This document shows, piece after piece, positions 1 through 9,908 of a stretch of 64,000 nucleotides of DNA. The stretch comes from Polaribacter sp. (lineage in GTDB: Bacteria; Bacteroidota; Bacteroidia; Flavobacteriales; Flavobacteriaceae), in NCBI GenBank assembly GCA_028336245.1, contig JAOKTT010000001.1:85460-149459 (forward strand). The letters run 5' to 3'. The translations under genes and the position numbers were made by a program. Each line of letters starts with the position of its first letter. Position 1 is the first letter of the stretch. Below the pieces are notes generated by a model. The model saw only the letters and a list, made by a program, of their open reading frames with translations. It was not told the DNA's origin and ran no database searches.

Positions 1-1
1 T

Positions 2-1093
2 TTATCCGATTTAGAATTTGCCTATGAGCATTTACCTAAACAATACCCTAATGAAGATTTAGGAAGAGCCACCTGGGGGGCTGCAACCGCTATGCTAGGA
101 AAACTTCACATCAATGAACTTGATTATATATCAGCAAAAAAGTATTTTGGAGAGATTTTGGATAGCAACCTGTACAGTTTAGTCCCAAATATTGGAGATA
201 ACTTCAATGAAGAAGGTGAAATGAACAGTGAATCTATTTTTGAAGTTGCATTTTCTACATTGGCAAAACCCGGAACTTTAGGTGGAGCCGCCGATGGTCC
301 GCTTGGATCGGAAGCTACCTCCAGAGCAATAACTTTAGCTACACCCCAAGCGGGTGGGTATCGAACCATCATGCCATCCTATTACATGACTATGTTGTTT
401 AAAAATGACATTATGGATCCCACAAATCCTATCAATACAACTAGAACAGGTTCTGCCAAATACTCCATGCGTGCTTCCTCCTCTATAGCTATTGCCGATG
501 ATAATAATACAACGCTTTATCAACGTGCTTCAAATCTAGGAGGTCAGTATAATAATGGCGAAGCTTCTTATTTAAAGAAATTTCAAAACTGGCTGCTAGA
601 CCGTGAAAGCGATCAATCAATTTCTGGAATTAATGAACGTGTAATTCGATTAGCGGATGTCATGTTACTGTATGCAGAATGCTTAATCGAAACGGGAGAA
701 CCCTACAGTGAAGCTCTAAGTTTAGTGAATGAAATTCGCCAACGTGCAGGAGTAATTTTACTAAATGAGACAGATTATGACGCCAATAGTATAATGGAGC
801 ATATCATGTGGGTAGAAAGACCACTTGAACTCATGTTTGAAGGCCATGATATTCGTTGGGAAGATTTAACAAGATGGGGGAAAGTTAAAGAACAATACGA
901 GCGATTGGCTTCAAAAAAATATGTCCTTATTTCTAAAGTATTATATGAATATGACCCCGTAATTCATGCTACTATTAATGGTAATAATATATTAAATGAA
1001 TTTACGGAAGCTGCTGCAATATACCAGCCAGGAGTTCATAATTATTTTCCAATTCCATCAACGGAGCAGAATTCAAATTCAGGCTCTTTTTAA
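2..1093 (+). CDS. SusD/RagB-family glycan-binding lipoprotein, C-terminal part (5' end outside window)
   Basis: The open frame runs from the first bases of the window (frame of position 2), so the start and lipoprotein signal lie upstream; the internal ATG at 92 is not the start. The segment GRATWGAATAMLGKL at the left edge is the TPR helix typical of SusD. Near the C-terminus, NEIRQRAGV followed by ERPLELMFEGHDIRWEDLTRWG is the SusD signature that precedes the end of the protein. Family members are outer-membrane lipoproteins that cap a SusC TonB-dependent transporter and capture oligosaccharides at the cell surface; the partner susC should lie just left of the window. Downstream are a PKD lipoprotein and two GH86 enzymes in the same direction, so the natural reading is a galactan-specific SusD. 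Family call certain; ligand inferred from context. Confidence 0.93.
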   Translation, partial: LSDLEFAYEHLPKQYPNEDLGRATWGAATAMLGKLHINELDYISAKKYFGEILDSNLYSLVPNIGDNFNEEGEMNSESIFEVAFSTLAKPGTLGGAADGPLGSEATSRAITLATPQAGGYRTIMPSYYMTMLFKNDIMDPTNPINTTRTGSAKYSMRASSSIAIADDNNTTLYQRASNLGGQYNNGEASYLKKFQNWLLDRESDQSISGINERVIRLADVMLLYAECLIETGEPYSEALSLVNEIRQRAGVILLNETDYDANSIMEHIMWVERPLELMFEGHDIRWEDLTRWGKVKEQYERLASKKYVLISKVLYEYDPVIHATINGNNILNEFTEAAAIYQPGVHNYFPIPSTEQNSNSGSF

Positions 1094-1159
1094 TCTATAA
1101 AAATCGAAAAAAAATCTATTAAAAAGAGGTTATTAAAGACCATAAAAAATATAAATATC

Positions 1160-2650
1160 ATGAAAACACACATTAAAAAAATATTAATTTTAGGCTTCTT
1201 TTTAGTGAGTATAATCGCTTGTGAAAAAGAGGACTCAGCCGATAAGTACAATGACTTTTCAGATCCAGTGGCCACAGCTTCAGGAGATATGACAATCCAA
1301 AGAGGTGATTTCACTTCGTTTGCAGACCTTTCTAAAGGCGTCACAAAAAGAACTTGGACCCTACCAGAAACGGCATACATCATTAATCTTGAAGGCAGAG
1401 ATCCCTCAGAAATGGAAATCATTCATGTCCAATTTGATACGCCTGGTGAGTTTGAGGTTAATTTAAAAAGTGAGTTTAAAGATTATTCTGTAAAACTAGA
1501 TGAAACGTTTAACGTTACCGTTTTCGATTACATACAAACTAATTTTGAGATAGTTTCTATTGATGCTAGCTTTTATGAAGAAAATCCTACTCAAATAGAC
1601 ATGTATGAAGGCGGGACTATTAATTTCAAAGATACATCCTTGGGAAATCCCAACAGGAGAAAATGGCTGTTCCCCGGGGGCGATCCGTCATCAGCGGGTG
1701 GAATTAGTGTTGATGATGACAAAGATTTTAAAAATATAGCGGTCTCCTATCCAACAATAGGAACCTACGATGTTTCGCTTGTTACTTGGCGTCAGTATCC
1801 AGAGGGAAGTAAGGATACATTGCATCTAAAAGACTATATAAATGTTATAGAAAATATTGACCCACCAACCCTAACCCAGATTACAGAAAGTGATGCAGGC
1901 GTGCTTCATTTAAATTATAATTTACCTCTAAAATTGACAGCTGATCTTATCCCTCATCTAACCCTTACTGTAGATGGTATTAAAACAGACATTTTAAGTG
2001 CTGCTATTAACGTGGATGACAATCGAATTGTGGACATTACTACTACTGAAAATATTAAAAGCACCTCTGTAGCAACTCTGTCCTATGATAATTCACAGGG
2101 AGTATTAGTGCGAGTAAACGATGTAGTTGCCGATTCCTTTACAGACCAGCCTGTGAACTTGTTTGTGCCATTAAATCTTGCTAACTCTAGCATTTACGGA
2201 TTTGAAGATGGTGGCGCTGGATGGATGGCAGCCTCAGATAATGTGGGCGAGATAAGTTTTACAGACCAAAAGGCAGCTTCAGGTAATTACAGCATGCGTA
2301 TGGAAGCTACAGCAGACGCCAAATGGACGAGGTCTTGGAGTTGGAAAGAGGGTTCTGAATTTGCATTGAAAGCTGGGCAAAAGGTTACCATTGAATTCAA
2401 AATTTGGATAGACCCCTCTTACACCGATGGTAGTATTGGACCATGGATTACCGGTACAGAAGCACCTTACCCAGGTACACAATTCTGGACTGGCATGAGC
2501 GGTTTACCCCGAGGCGAATGGATAACCATTAATAAAGAAACTGCTAAGGTATGGACAGTTACTGCAGATGGAGATTATTTTGTTGCGTTTAGATTTCAGA
2601 AAAAGGGAGTTATTTACATAGACGATGTTAAAGTATTTGTTCCGGAGTAA
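1160..2650 (+). CDS. PKD-domain surface lipoprotein with C-terminal carbohydrate-binding-like domain
   Basis: This is a 496-residue protein with a lipoprotein signal (LVSIIAC, Cys at about residue 21), so it is probably anchored in the outer membrane. Two PKD-like beta-sandwich repeats are visible at about residues 45-130 and 155-240, marked by W-x-(L/F)P-G segments and the closing strands TPGEFEVNL and TIGTYDVSL. A linker domain follows at about 240-335. The last 150 residues (FEDGGAGW..., SMRMEA, VTIEFKIWID, YIDDVKVF) resemble a galactose-binding-like CBM sandwich. It sits 66 bp after the SusD gene, the place where SusE/SusF-like surface glycan-binding proteins are usually found. No catalytic motif is seen, so a glycan-binding role is inferred, probably for the galactan cut by the following GH86 enzymes. 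Confidence 0.8.
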   Translation: MKTHIKKILILGFFLVSIIACEKEDSADKYNDFSDPVATASGDMTIQRGDFTSFADLSKGVTKRTWTLPETAYIINLEGRDPSEMEIIHVQFDTPGEFEVNLKSEFKDYSVKLDETFNVTVFDYIQTNFEIVSIDASFYEENPTQIDMYEGGTINFKDTSLGNPNRRKWLFPGGDPSSAGGISVDDDKDFKNIAVSYPTIGTYDVSLVTWRQYPEGSKDTLHLKDYINVIENIDPPTLTQITESDAGVLHLNYNLPLKLTADLIPHLTLTVDGIKTDILSAAINVDDNRIVDITTTENIKSTSVATLSYDNSQGVLVRVNDVVADSFTDQPVNLFVPLNLANSSIYGFEDGGAGWMAASDNVGEISFTDQKAASGNYSMRMEATADAKWTRSWSWKEGSEFALKAGQKVTIEFKIWIDPSYTDGSIGPWITGTEAPYPGTQFWTGMSGLPRGEWITINKETAKVWTVTADGDYFVAFRFQKKGVIYIDDVKVFVPE

Positions 2651-2708
2651 GTGATTACTTTAGCGCTATTTTAGTTGTATTTTAATATCCATTAAACAAA
2701 AGTTTAGT

Positions 2709-4526
2709 ATGTCATTAAAATTTGTATTCGTACATATATGTGTTTGTTTTTTTACATTCTCAACGGCACTCAAGGCGCAAGTTAATGTAGTATTGGTTGA
2801 ACCTTCTGTACAAAAATTTATTGGTGAAGTTTCTGAGCTAGATCGATCAAAATATTTCAATATTCATGCTCCTGGAAGCTCTCCATTACTTGAATCATTT
2901 TATAAAGACTATAATGTTGAACAATCAGGAAGAGGATTTTATGGACCTGGAATAGACGCCAAAAAATTGATGGGAGAAGTTGGCGCGTATCCAAAATCCA
3001 AAAATAAAAATGACGAAAACCTAAAGCCCGTAAATCGATATGTAGCCACAGAACATCCTCGGAATTTATACAAAGAGGGTATTGACTTAGAGGCGGTTTC
3101 GGACTGGGCAGTCGAATATTTTAAAAATGTTAAGGAAAATAACAGACCATTGTGGTATGAGCCAATGAATGAGCCTTTTGTTCATGCCAAAGATTTTTAT
3201 GAAGAAAAAGATTGGGATCCTGTTGCAGAATTACGGGTTAAAACAGAAATGTCTAAACTTTTTAGGGCACTTGCAGAAAAGATTCATGCAGATCCTGCTT
3301 TAAAAAATATTAAAGTAATGGGCTACAGCGCTGCATGGCCATCTTTTGAATTAAAAGATTTTAAAAACTGGGAAACCAATATGGGTCTTTTTCTGGACAT
3401 CGCTGGAGATGAATTGGATGCAATTTCCTACCATCTTTATGACGGAATCAATCAAGTGGGACAAGAAAACAAACGCTCAGGAAGTAACAACGAAGCTATA
3501 ATGGATCTCATTGAAACATACAGTTATCAACGATGGGGATTTATTAAACCTCATGCGATTACGGAATATGGTGGAATCGAGGTTTCTGAATTTTCCTTAA
3601 TCCGAAACATGCAATCGATTCGATCCCAAAACGCTATGATTTTTGGTTTGTTAAATCGGGAGGATCGCTTAGAAATTTCTATACCCTTCACAACAGATAA
3701 TGCCACTTGGCACATTACTAAAGCAAATAATTATTTACCATATAAAGCCGTGTTATGGCGTCCAGAAAATATGGGGGTGCCAAAGAATCAAATTACAGGG
3801 TGGTTATATACCAACCGGATTCAATTTTATGAACTGTGGAAAGCGGTTAAAGGAAAAAGAGTTTTCGTTTCAACATCAAACCCTGATATTCAAGTCCAAG
3901 CTTTTTTGGATGAGAAGAAATTATATGTAGCACTAAATAACTTAGACGATGCTGCACAACAAGTAGCGTTAGATATTGAATCAATAAAGTCTAATATTAG
4001 TGATTTATTGGTTAAGTCGTTAACTGTATATTCTGATAATTTTCCTCGGTATTATGAACAAACCATAAACACAATTCCTGATATTTTTTCTATAGATCCT
4101 GCAGAAACAATTGTACTAGAATTTAATTTAAAAAACACCATAAAATTTATTAATAAAATTAAATCCAGCCGCTACTACAGCAGCAATTACTTACTTCCTA
4201 TTGTAGCTCAAAAAGAGTTGATATTTGAATTTAATGATGTCCAACTTGGAGTTGGATTTTCCAAACTATGTATGAGTATAGGTAGGGGTCATGATTTATC
4301 AAAAACTCCAAAGGTATTCGTCAATGGAGAAAAAGTTGAAATTCCTTTAAACTGGAAAGGTTATGATCAGAGCAACAGAAAAAAATTCTTTGGAGCTATT
4401 GAAATTCCGATTCCTATGGATTTAATAAAAGAAAATAATAAAGTAAATATTACTTTTCCAGATTCTGGGGGGCATGTAAGCTCCCTAATTTTGGATGTAG
4501 AAAAAATAGTAAATCCTTCAAATTAA
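2709..4526 (+). CDS. GH86 family beta-agarase/beta-porphyranase (secreted)
   Basis: The 605-residue protein has a Sec signal peptide (cleavage near ALKA-Q24). The TIM-barrel carries YEPMNEPFVHA with Glu155 as candidate acid/base and AITEYGG with Glu286 as candidate nucleophile, the spacing and context expected for GH86 retaining enzymes that hydrolyse agarose or porphyran. A C-terminal beta-sandwich region (about 330-605) follows, as in characterised GH86 enzymes. There is no T9SS sorting domain, so it is probably periplasmic or surface-associated by another route, unlike its longer neighbour. It is clearly paralogous to the next gene over the whole catalytic region; for example the segments around DGINQVGQ, SIRSQNAM and IPFTT are shared. 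The sequence alone does not tell agarase from porphyranase, but the fucose/L-galactose pathway and the sulfatases nearby make porphyran attractive. Confidence 0.88.
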   Translation: MSLKFVFVHICVCFFTFSTALKAQVNVVLVEPSVQKFIGEVSELDRSKYFNIHAPGSSPLLESFYKDYNVEQSGRGFYGPGIDAKKLMGEVGAYPKSKNKNDENLKPVNRYVATEHPRNLYKEGIDLEAVSDWAVEYFKNVKENNRPLWYEPMNEPFVHAKDFYEEKDWDPVAELRVKTEMSKLFRALAEKIHADPALKNIKVMGYSAAWPSFELKDFKNWETNMGLFLDIAGDELDAISYHLYDGINQVGQENKRSGSNNEAIMDLIETYSYQRWGFIKPHAITEYGGIEVSEFSLIRNMQSIRSQNAMIFGLLNREDRLEISIPFTTDNATWHITKANNYLPYKAVLWRPENMGVPKNQITGWLYTNRIQFYELWKAVKGKRVFVSTSNPDIQVQAFLDEKKLYVALNNLDDAAQQVALDIESIKSNISDLLVKSLTVYSDNFPRYYEQTINTIPDIFSIDPAETIVLEFNLKNTIKFINKIKSSRYYSSNYLLPIVAQKELIFEFNDVQLGVGFSKLCMSIGRGHDLSKTPKVFVNGEKVEIPLNWKGYDQSNRKKFFGAIEIPIPMDLIKENNKVNITFPDSGGHVSSLILDVEKIVNPSN

Positions 4527-4565
4527 GTACTACTTTTTAAGAGGAGGTCAAAAATAAAGTATTAG

Positions 4566-7307
4566 ATGAAAAATAAAATAATAGGTGTTCAACTATTCAT
4601 TTTTGCATTCTGTATCAGCTGGATACAAGGGCAAAACGTAGTTAATTTCACATCCGATGAGGGCTTTACCAATGGAGCACTTTACAATCAGACTGGTTGG
4701 GATTCAAATTATCAAACAGCAACCTGGAATGTGGATGCTACTCAAGGCTTAGTATCCACCTCTGACGAATGGAAAAGAGCAGCTTGGGGGCAAGAATTTG
4801 CATTGTCTGGAACAGGAGATCAAATAACTTTTAGGGTCGATTTAAATTTTACAGGAAACTTAACTGCTCAAAACAATCCGATGATTAAAATTGGCTTTAG
4901 TTCAAGCAGCGCTGTTAGTACTTCAAATCCGCCTTCAAATACCGTCTTTTTATCCACAACAAATGACAGTGAGGATACTCCAGGAGGGGCACTTCAACTC
5001 CGTAACAATACAAATAATGCTCCCCTAAGTTTAGAAACTGTTTTATCCATTTCTGATTGCCAAGGGTCAAATGGAACAACAGATGATTTGGCTGTTTTGG
5101 TGACATTCACATTAGGCACAGCTGCGGATACATCTACACTCTCGGCAAAATTACTTAATGTTACCGATGGAACCGCTTCAAGTATTGGATCATACACCGG
5201 GGTTAGCGCAGCTATTTATGCAGCTGCAACGTCTAAAATTTATGGTTTTTTCCATGCACAATCATTTAAAAGCGGAAACTCAATTTCGGCAATAAATGTA
5301 AAAAAAGTTAGCATGACTACAAATGTAGACGTGTTCCCAAAAATAAAAAGAAGGATTGGCGGCATTTCTTTACTAGATCGAACTAAATATTTTAATATTC
5401 ATTCAAACCCAAATGATGTTGAGAATGGTTTCTACTCTAATTACAATGTGAGTCAAAGTGGAAGAGCTTTTTGGTCTCCAGGGTCGGCAGCCATGCAAAA
5501 TACAGGCGTAGTTGGTGTTTATCCAGACCCTATTACTGGAGGCACTGCAGAGCTAAGAGAGGTGCGCAGATACATAGCAACTGATCACCCAAACAAAGTG
5601 TATGCAGCAGGACTTGATCCAATAGCGTTTGCAGATTGGACTGTAGACTATTTTAAAAATCGTGTCGCTCCATTTTCACGACCTGAATATTACGAGCCAA
5701 TGAACGAACCCTTTGTTCATGCGCGTGATTTTTATGACGAACCCGATTGGAATTCGGCTGCAGAAGCTAGAGTGAAACTTGAGATGACTCAGTTTTTTAA
5801 GCAAATTGGACAAAAAATTCATGCCGCCTCCGAACTCGCCAATATGAAGATCCTTGGATATTCTGCTGCATTTCCATCATTTGAAAAGAATGATTTTTCT
5901 ATTTGGAATCAAAATATGAAACTATTTATGGATGAAGCTGGTGAGGATATGGATGCTTTTTCTACACATTTGTATGACGGCATCAATCAAATTGGCCAGG
6001 ACACTAAAAGATCCGGTAGTAATATGGAAGCCATTTTAGATATGATAGAAACCTACAGCTATGTAAAATGGGGAATTATTAAACCGCATGCCATCACAGA
6101 ATTTGGAGGTATTGAAAATGATGAATTTAGTGATCTTAGCAATATGCAATCCATACGCTCTCAAAATGCAATGCTGTTTAGCCTTTTGGAGAGAACGGAT
6201 CGAATGGAAATCGCAATTCCCTTTACAACGGGTAAATCTACATGGCACATCACAGAAGAAAATAATTATATGCCCTACAAAGCAGTGTTGTACAAACCAA
6301 TCCCTTTAGGGGTGCCATTAGATCAAGTCACAGGCTGGGAATTTACAAATAGAATTTACTTTTATGATTTATGGAAAGATCTTGCTGGTGATAGAGTATT
6401 AATTAAGTCAGATAATAGAGATATTCAAGTACAAGCATTTATGAATAGCAACAAATTGTATGTTGCCCTCAACAATTTAGATGATTTTGACCAACCTATT
6501 AATTTAAATCTGAATGGAAACCTACCTGCAATTAGTAGTGTAAGAATTAAATCCTTGACAATTCACCGAGACGCGGATCCAGATTATACGGATCAATTAT
6601 TTTCAACACATCCAGAAACGCATACCCTTTCTAAAAACGAAACGACTTTAATTGAATATACTTTCTCAGAATCGCCTACTTATGACAATCTAATTGAATC
6701 TGAACGTTATTATAGCCAGACCTATTTAAAAGCCATACAAGCAGGTCAACCAATTAATTTTAATTTTAATAATGTTTTTACTCCCACTTCTGGATATGCA
6801 ACTCTAGCAATGAGTATTGGGCGAAAGCATAACCGTTCAAAAGCACCAACTGTTTTAATTAATGGGGTCTCCATTCCTGTGCCTAGTAATTGGAAAGGCT
6901 ATAATCAAACAAGTAGGGACGATTTTTTTGGAGCCATTGAAATTCCTGTGCCAATAAATCTTATCCAACCGGACAACACTATTTCTATCACTTTCCCTGA
7001 TAGTGATGGGCATATAAGCTCTGTTGTGCTAACTGTAGATTCCTTAAATTCAACCGTTTTGGGGATGAATACAACTGAGAGTGCTCTTGGAAGAAATAAA
7101 TTAAAAATCTATCCCAACCCCAACACTGGTATAGTTCAAATTATAAACGCTGAAGTAGGAAGTATGATTTCTGTCTATGCAATTACTGGTGCTAAGGTAT
7201 TTACAAGTAGGTATGACAAAACCTCCATAAACTTAGAACATCTAAGCAATGGACTTTATTTTGTTAGGGTGCATAATACCACTTTGAAGCTAATCATAAA
7301 GCGATAG
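4566..7307 (+). CDS. Modular GH86 beta-agarase/porphyranase with N-terminal accessory module and T9SS sorting domain
   Basis: This is a 913-residue, three-part protein. After a signal peptide (about 1-22) comes a beta-rich module (about 24-250) that is nearly the same as the one forming most of the 325-residue protein at 8803-9780 (both contain GALYNQTGWDS and KIGFSSSS). The GH86 catalytic part (about 257-830) has Glu381 in YEPMNEPFVHA and Glu512 in AITEFGG as candidate acid/base and nucleophile. The last 70 residues (IYPNPNTGIVQI to LIIKR) form a type-A T9SS sorting domain, so the enzyme is exported across the outer membrane and probably fixed to the surface. It lies 39 bp after its paralogue and 4 bp before the SGNH gene, so the three are probably co-transcribed. 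It probably makes the first cuts on the polymer; the paralogue without a sorting domain would act further in. Confidence 0.9.
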   Translation: MKNKIIGVQLFIFAFCISWIQGQNVVNFTSDEGFTNGALYNQTGWDSNYQTATWNVDATQGLVSTSDEWKRAAWGQEFALSGTGDQITFRVDLNFTGNLTAQNNPMIKIGFSSSSAVSTSNPPSNTVFLSTTNDSEDTPGGALQLRNNTNNAPLSLETVLSISDCQGSNGTTDDLAVLVTFTLGTAADTSTLSAKLLNVTDGTASSIGSYTGVSAAIYAAATSKIYGFFHAQSFKSGNSISAINVKKVSMTTNVDVFPKIKRRIGGISLLDRTKYFNIHSNPNDVENGFYSNYNVSQSGRAFWSPGSAAMQNTGVVGVYPDPITGGTAELREVRRYIATDHPNKVYAAGLDPIAFADWTVDYFKNRVAPFSRPEYYEPMNEPFVHARDFYDEPDWNSAAEARVKLEMTQFFKQIGQKIHAASELANMKILGYSAAFPSFEKNDFSIWNQNMKLFMDEAGEDMDAFSTHLYDGINQIGQDTKRSGSNMEAILDMIETYSYVKWGIIKPHAITEFGGIENDEFSDLSNMQSIRSQNAMLFSLLERTDRMEIAIPFTTGKSTWHITEENNYMPYKAVLYKPIPLGVPLDQVTGWEFTNRIYFYDLWKDLAGDRVLIKSDNRDIQVQAFMNSNKLYVALNNLDDFDQPINLNLNGNLPAISSVRIKSLTIHRDADPDYTDQLFSTHPETHTLSKNETTLIEYTFSESPTYDNLIESERYYSQTYLKAIQAGQPINFNFNNVFTPTSGYATLAMSIGRKHNRSKAPTVLINGVSIPVPSNWKGYNQTSRDDFFGAIEIPVPINLIQPDNTISITFPDSDGHISSVVLTVDSLNSTVLGMNTTESALGRNKLKIYPNPNTGIVQIINAEVGSMISVYAITGAKVFTSRYDKTSINLEHLSNGLYFVRVHNTTLKLIIKR

Positions 7308-7311
7308 CGGG

Positions 7312-8706
7312 ATGTTTAAGAAAAGGTCTCTTATTTTTTTATGCATTATTTTCATACATTTATTGAAACCCCAGCCAGCAGATGCGCAGGCCCCTACATC
7401 TAAAATTTTTGAGAGTGGAAATACCATTTGCTTTTTAGGGGATAGCATTACTCATGGTGGACAGTTTCATGAATTCTTGCAGCTTTTCTATGCTACACGG
7501 TTTCCAAGTCTAAAACTTACCTTTTATAATTGCGGCATTGCGGGAGATAACGCCGAAGGAATGCATTACCGCTTTAAGGATGATGTACTTGTGCATCATC
7601 CAAGTCATGTGTTTTTAATGACCGGCATGAATGATGTGATACGGACGCTCTATTTTGAAGGTAAAGCTTCCGATGAGGTTATAAGAAAACGAAAAAATGC
7701 GCTGTCTGAATACAAACAAAACACAAATATATTAGCAAAAAAAATTAAAGCATCGGGAATCACCCCAATATACCTCACGCCTTCAATTTACGATCAATAT
7801 TCAAAGATTGAGCGCGCGAATAATAAGGGCTGTAATGATGCCCTCATTGCATGTTCTGACCAAATTAAATCAATTGCAAATGAGTATAACACCGCCGTTG
7901 TTGATTTAAATACGCGAATGAAAAACATCATGGACCGAGAACTTCAGAATGATTCTTTGTTTACTATTGTTGGCAAAGACCGCGTACATCCAGAAACCAC
8001 AGGGCACTTCATTATGTTTCATGAGATTTTATCTACTATCGAGTCTTCTAGTGTGGTCGCTAAAGTCTCCATTGACCTAAATCAAAAAAATCGAATTAAA
8101 ACAGAGAACTCCTGTGTAGATGAGCTGCATGTTTCAAGTGAAAAAATTTCTTTTAACTGCCTAGAAAACAGCTTGCCCTTTCCCACAAATAATGCAATGG
8201 ATAAAGCCATTTCTTTACTTCCTTTTGAAAAAAATTTTAACCAAGAAATCCTTCAAATTATTGGTCTGGAAGATGGTGACTATGCATTTTTTATTCAGGA
8301 TAAATTGATAACTACTTATTCTGCAGAACAACTTAACGAAGGAGTCAATCTTTCAACTGAATCGAATACACCGCAATACAAACAAGCACAAGAAATCATG
8401 GCGCTTTGTGAAGACTATCGAAAAACAGGCTATCAACTAAGAGCGGTTCCGTTTATGGTCTTTAAATACCTTCGAGATTACACCGGTCCTAACAATGTAC
8501 CTAGTACACAAATTCACTTGGAAAAAAAGCTAAAAAAAATGAAAGGCGCAGCGTTTTATAAGTATATAAAAAAAAGCATGCAGGACTATTATGAGGTTCT
8601 TCCAAAACAAGATTCATTAAATAACCGATTAAAAAAAATAGCGAAAGAAATTTATAGAAAAAATAAGCCCACCAAAAGGAGCTGGTCAATTGTTAAAAAT
8701 GAATAG
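7312..8706 (+). CDS. Secreted SGNH/GDSL-family hydrolase (putative carbohydrate esterase)
   Basis: The protein has 464 residues with a signal peptide ending near ADA-Q26. SGNH blocks are clear: GDSITHGG with Ser45 (block I), the glycine of NCGIAGDN (block II), TGMND with Asn107 (block III), and DRVHP with Asp223 and His226 (block V). The N-terminal 240 residues are therefore a complete SGNH hydrolase fold. The C-terminal 220 residues match nothing I recognise; this half is lysine-rich and contains the segment LRAVPFMVFKYLRDY. SGNH enzymes in algal PULs commonly remove acetyl or methyl ester groups, and some act on other acyl groups. The gene starts 4 bp after the GH86 stop, so it probably acts on the same galactan, but the substrate is not readable from sequence. 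Confidence 0.85.
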   Translation: MFKKRSLIFLCIIFIHLLKPQPADAQAPTSKIFESGNTICFLGDSITHGGQFHEFLQLFYATRFPSLKLTFYNCGIAGDNAEGMHYRFKDDVLVHHPSHVFLMTGMNDVIRTLYFEGKASDEVIRKRKNALSEYKQNTNILAKKIKASGITPIYLTPSIYDQYSKIERANNKGCNDALIACSDQIKSIANEYNTAVVDLNTRMKNIMDRELQNDSLFTIVGKDRVHPETTGHFIMFHEILSTIESSSVVAKVSIDLNQKNRIKTENSCVDELHVSSEKISFNCLENSLPFPTNNAMDKAISLLPFEKNFNQEILQIIGLEDGDYAFFIQDKLITTYSAEQLNEGVNLSTESNTPQYKQAQEIMALCEDYRKTGYQLRAVPFMVFKYLRDYTGPNNVPSTQIHLEKKLKKMKGAAFYKYIKKSMQDYYEVLPKQDSLNNRLKKIAKEIYRKNKPTKRSWSIVKNE

Positions 8707-8802
8707 TGCGTATAAAGTAATTTGTAACACAAATATGAACATTTGTAATACACTGTTAAAAAGTCTACGTTTATTTTTAGCTAAACTTTAATTCAATATA
8801 TT

Positions 8803-9780
8803 ATGAAAAAATTTTACTTTTTATTATTTGCTTTGACAGCAAATTTTTTGACTGCACAAACGACCGTAAACTTTACAACCGAAGAAGGCTTTACAGATGG
8901 AGCTCTTTACAATCAAACAGGTTGGGACTCACATTTCTCTGGCACTACTTGGTTGGTTGATACATCCATCGGTGCTTTAACTCTATCAAATAATTGGCAA
9001 AGAGCAGCTTGGGAACAAGGCTTTTCAGTTTCTGGGGCTGGTGAATCTATTACTTTTAGAGTTGACCTTAAGTTTTTGGGTACTATGGGCACCAATAACA
9101 ATCCACTTATAAAAATTGGGTTTAGTTCCTCAAGCGATGTGGCTACCTCCACACCCCCTAATAATAGTGTGTTTTTAAGAACAATGAATACTGATTCGCA
9201 ACTGCAACTTGGAAATAATTTGAATAATGGGGAGTTATCTCCAAATGCATCCCTTCCAATAGCTGATTGTCAAGGTACAGGCGAGTCGGATGATTTAGCA
9301 GTGCTCGTCACATTAACTCTTGGTGCAGATGCCGCCAGTTCAACAATCTCTGCTAAATTAATGAATTTAACAGACGGAACTGAATCTGTTATTGGTTCAT
9401 ATACTGGTATTAGTGCAGCTGTCTTTGCAGCAGCAACAACTAATATTTATGGTTTTCTACATGCTCAATCATTAACTACAACTGGAAATAATGCAATAAC
9501 ACAAATTCAAGTAAGTTCGGTTACTATGACAAACGAAAATTCACTAAATACAGAATCATACGCTCGATCTACGTTTAACTTATCACAAAACCCAATTGAA
9601 GATATCGTACAACTCAAAGGAGTCGAAATAGGGCGTAAAATCTCTATTTACTCAATAACAGGTGCAAAAGCAAGTAATCATATTTATGACGGTAGCCCGT
9701 TAAATCTTAGTCATCTAAGTACTGGGGTTTACTTTATGCAAGTGCCTGGATTTACAACTCAAAAACTAATAAAGAAATAA
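8803..9780 (+). CDS. T9SS-exported stand-alone accessory module, homologous to the GH86 N-terminal module
   Basis: The 325-residue protein has a signal peptide (cleavage near LTA-Q19), a beta-rich module (about 20-240) and a T9SS C-terminal sorting domain (about 252-325, with the typical INxxHLSTGVYFMQV-like end). The central module is a close relative of residues 24-250 of the GH86 enzyme at 4566-7307, with the same landmarks GALYNQTGWDS, W(Q/K)RAAW, IKIGFSSSS and IYGF(L/F)HAQS. It carries no catalytic motif. A surface-exposed galactan-binding module is the simplest reading: the organism uses one binding unit both fused to an enzyme and alone. A strong hairpin terminator follows, making this the last gene of the + strand galactan operon. 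The 96-bp upstream gap suggests it may have its own promoter. Confidence 0.78.
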   Translation: MKKFYFLLFALTANFLTAQTTVNFTTEEGFTDGALYNQTGWDSHFSGTTWLVDTSIGALTLSNNWQRAAWEQGFSVSGAGESITFRVDLKFLGTMGTNNNPLIKIGFSSSSDVATSTPPNNSVFLRTMNTDSQLQLGNNLNNGELSPNASLPIADCQGTGESDDLAVLVTLTLGADAASSTISAKLMNLTDGTESVIGSYTGISAAVFAAATTNIYGFLHAQSLTTTGNNAITQIQVSSVTMTNENSLNTESYARSTFNLSQNPIEDIVQLKGVEIGRKISIYSITGAKASNHIYDGSPLNLSHLSTGVYFMQVPGFTTQKLIKK

Positions 9781-9812
9781 TAGCAATTAGTTAATCAATT
9801 AATTTTTTAGAT

Positions 9813-9839
9813 CAAAGCCACCACAATTCGGTGGCTTTG
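9813..9839 (+). terminator. Rho-independent-type hairpin ending the galactan operon
   Basis: CAAAGCCACC (9813-9822) and GGTGGCTTTG (9830-9839) form a perfect 10-bp stem with a 7-nt loop, 33 bp after the stop of the last + strand galactan gene. The stretch before it is T-rich and the stretch after it is only moderately T-rich, so it could act in both directions. Confidence 0.75.
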
Positions 9840-9908
9840 TCTATTCTACTCTAGCAGTAAAAATCTATATGAAACTGTGTGTCAGCATTTGGTTGTGTTT
9901 TTTTTATG

